Shown here piece after piece: positions 19,588 through 19,594 of a stretch of DNA of 19,594 nucleotides. Numbering within the stretch: the first letter of the stretch is position 1; each line of letters starts with the position of its first letter. Both the position numbers and the translations under genes were made by a program. This DNA comes from Calocera cornea HHB12733 (lineage: Eukaryota > Basidiomycota > Dacrymycetes > Dacrymycetales > Dacrymycetaceae): the NCBI GenBank assembly GCA_001632435.1, contig KV424178.1:2598-22191 (forward strand), read 5' to 3'. The notes beneath the pieces were generated by a model. It was not told where the DNA came from, did no database searches, and saw only the letters and a list, made by a program, of their open reading frames with translations.

Positions 19588-19594
19588 GCGACGC

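Larger units (their letters stand above)
14932..19594 (+). mobile_element. KDZ-type DNA transposon (ends not resolved)
   Basis: The element is defined by its transposase gene and by a continuous field of CAYTG/CARTG pentamers that begins around 14930-14990 and is still present near the window end. I could not fix terminal inverted repeats or a target-site duplication. A short, imperfect inverted match (TACTGCAGCAATGC near 15000 against the complement of 19411-19425) is the best candidate for related termini and is weak. The gene at 14649-14111 is intact, so the left insertion point is probably between 14650 and 14990. The right end may lie beyond the window. Confidence 0.7.

Noticed and set aside
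1..19594. CRISPR arrays, bacterial operons, tRNA or rRNA genes
   Set aside because: The spliced gene structures show a fungal nuclear genome; I saw no direct-repeat arrays with spacers and no tRNA- or rRNA-like sequence.

Overview
The window reads as nuclear DNA of a basidiomycete fungus, most likely an agaricomycete. Nearly every gene is split by short GT-AG introns of about 40-75 nt, there is a Tem1/Spg1-type GTPase, an intact KDZ (Kyakuja-Dileera-Zisupton) DNA transposase of the kind abundant in mushrooms, and a cluster of small MYND-finger genes of a kind common in agaricomycetes. All exon structures were worked out by hand from reading frame, splice signals and comparison of copies within the window. 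Where I give a spliced length, the summed exons are divisible by three.

Left third (1-5858): a local family of MYND zinc-finger proteins. Two complete five-exon copies lie head to tail on the minus strand (B, 4198-3124, 287 aa; C, 5858-4797, 281 aa). A decayed copy on the same strand (2803-2158) still shows exons 1-3 but carries frameshifts and a large internal deletion. A fourth copy on the plus strand (A, 448-1272) has an intact body and finger but no recognisable 5' exons. All complete fingers share the same ligand spacing, with a His in place of the usual sixth Cys, and all are split by two introns around a 19-nt microexon. In front of copy A is a non-coding stretch with a repeated TAACGC motif.

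Middle (6556-14649): a single-copy gene block. A nine-exon plus-strand gene (6556-9786, 937 aa) encodes an unrecognised protein with an alpha-helical N-terminal half, an acidic middle, a basic patch and a compact C-terminal module. It converges, 71 bp apart, on a minus-strand five-exon FAD/NAD(P)H oxidoreductase of the AIF/AMID (AIFM2/FSP1) type (11334-9858, 422 aa). About 1.2 kb of non-coding DNA separates that gene from a divergent six-exon Tem1/Spg1 small GTPase (12568-13508, 222 aa), the likely upstream switch of the mitotic-exit/septation network. It is followed by a convergent two-exon gene for a small fungal protein of unknown function (14649-14111, 155 aa).

Right part (about 14.9 kb to the window end): a KDZ-type DNA transposon. 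Its eleven-exon transposase (15095-18723, 1033 aa) has no stop or frameshift, so the element could be recently active. The whole region is saturated with CAYTG/CARTG pentamers (often GCATTGC or GCACTGC), including every one of the ten introns. They occur far more often than expected and are absent from the introns of the neighbouring GTPase gene. A second, unidentified open frame on the minus strand (19585-18638) meets the 3' end of the transposase gene. The right end of the element was not found and may lie outside the window.
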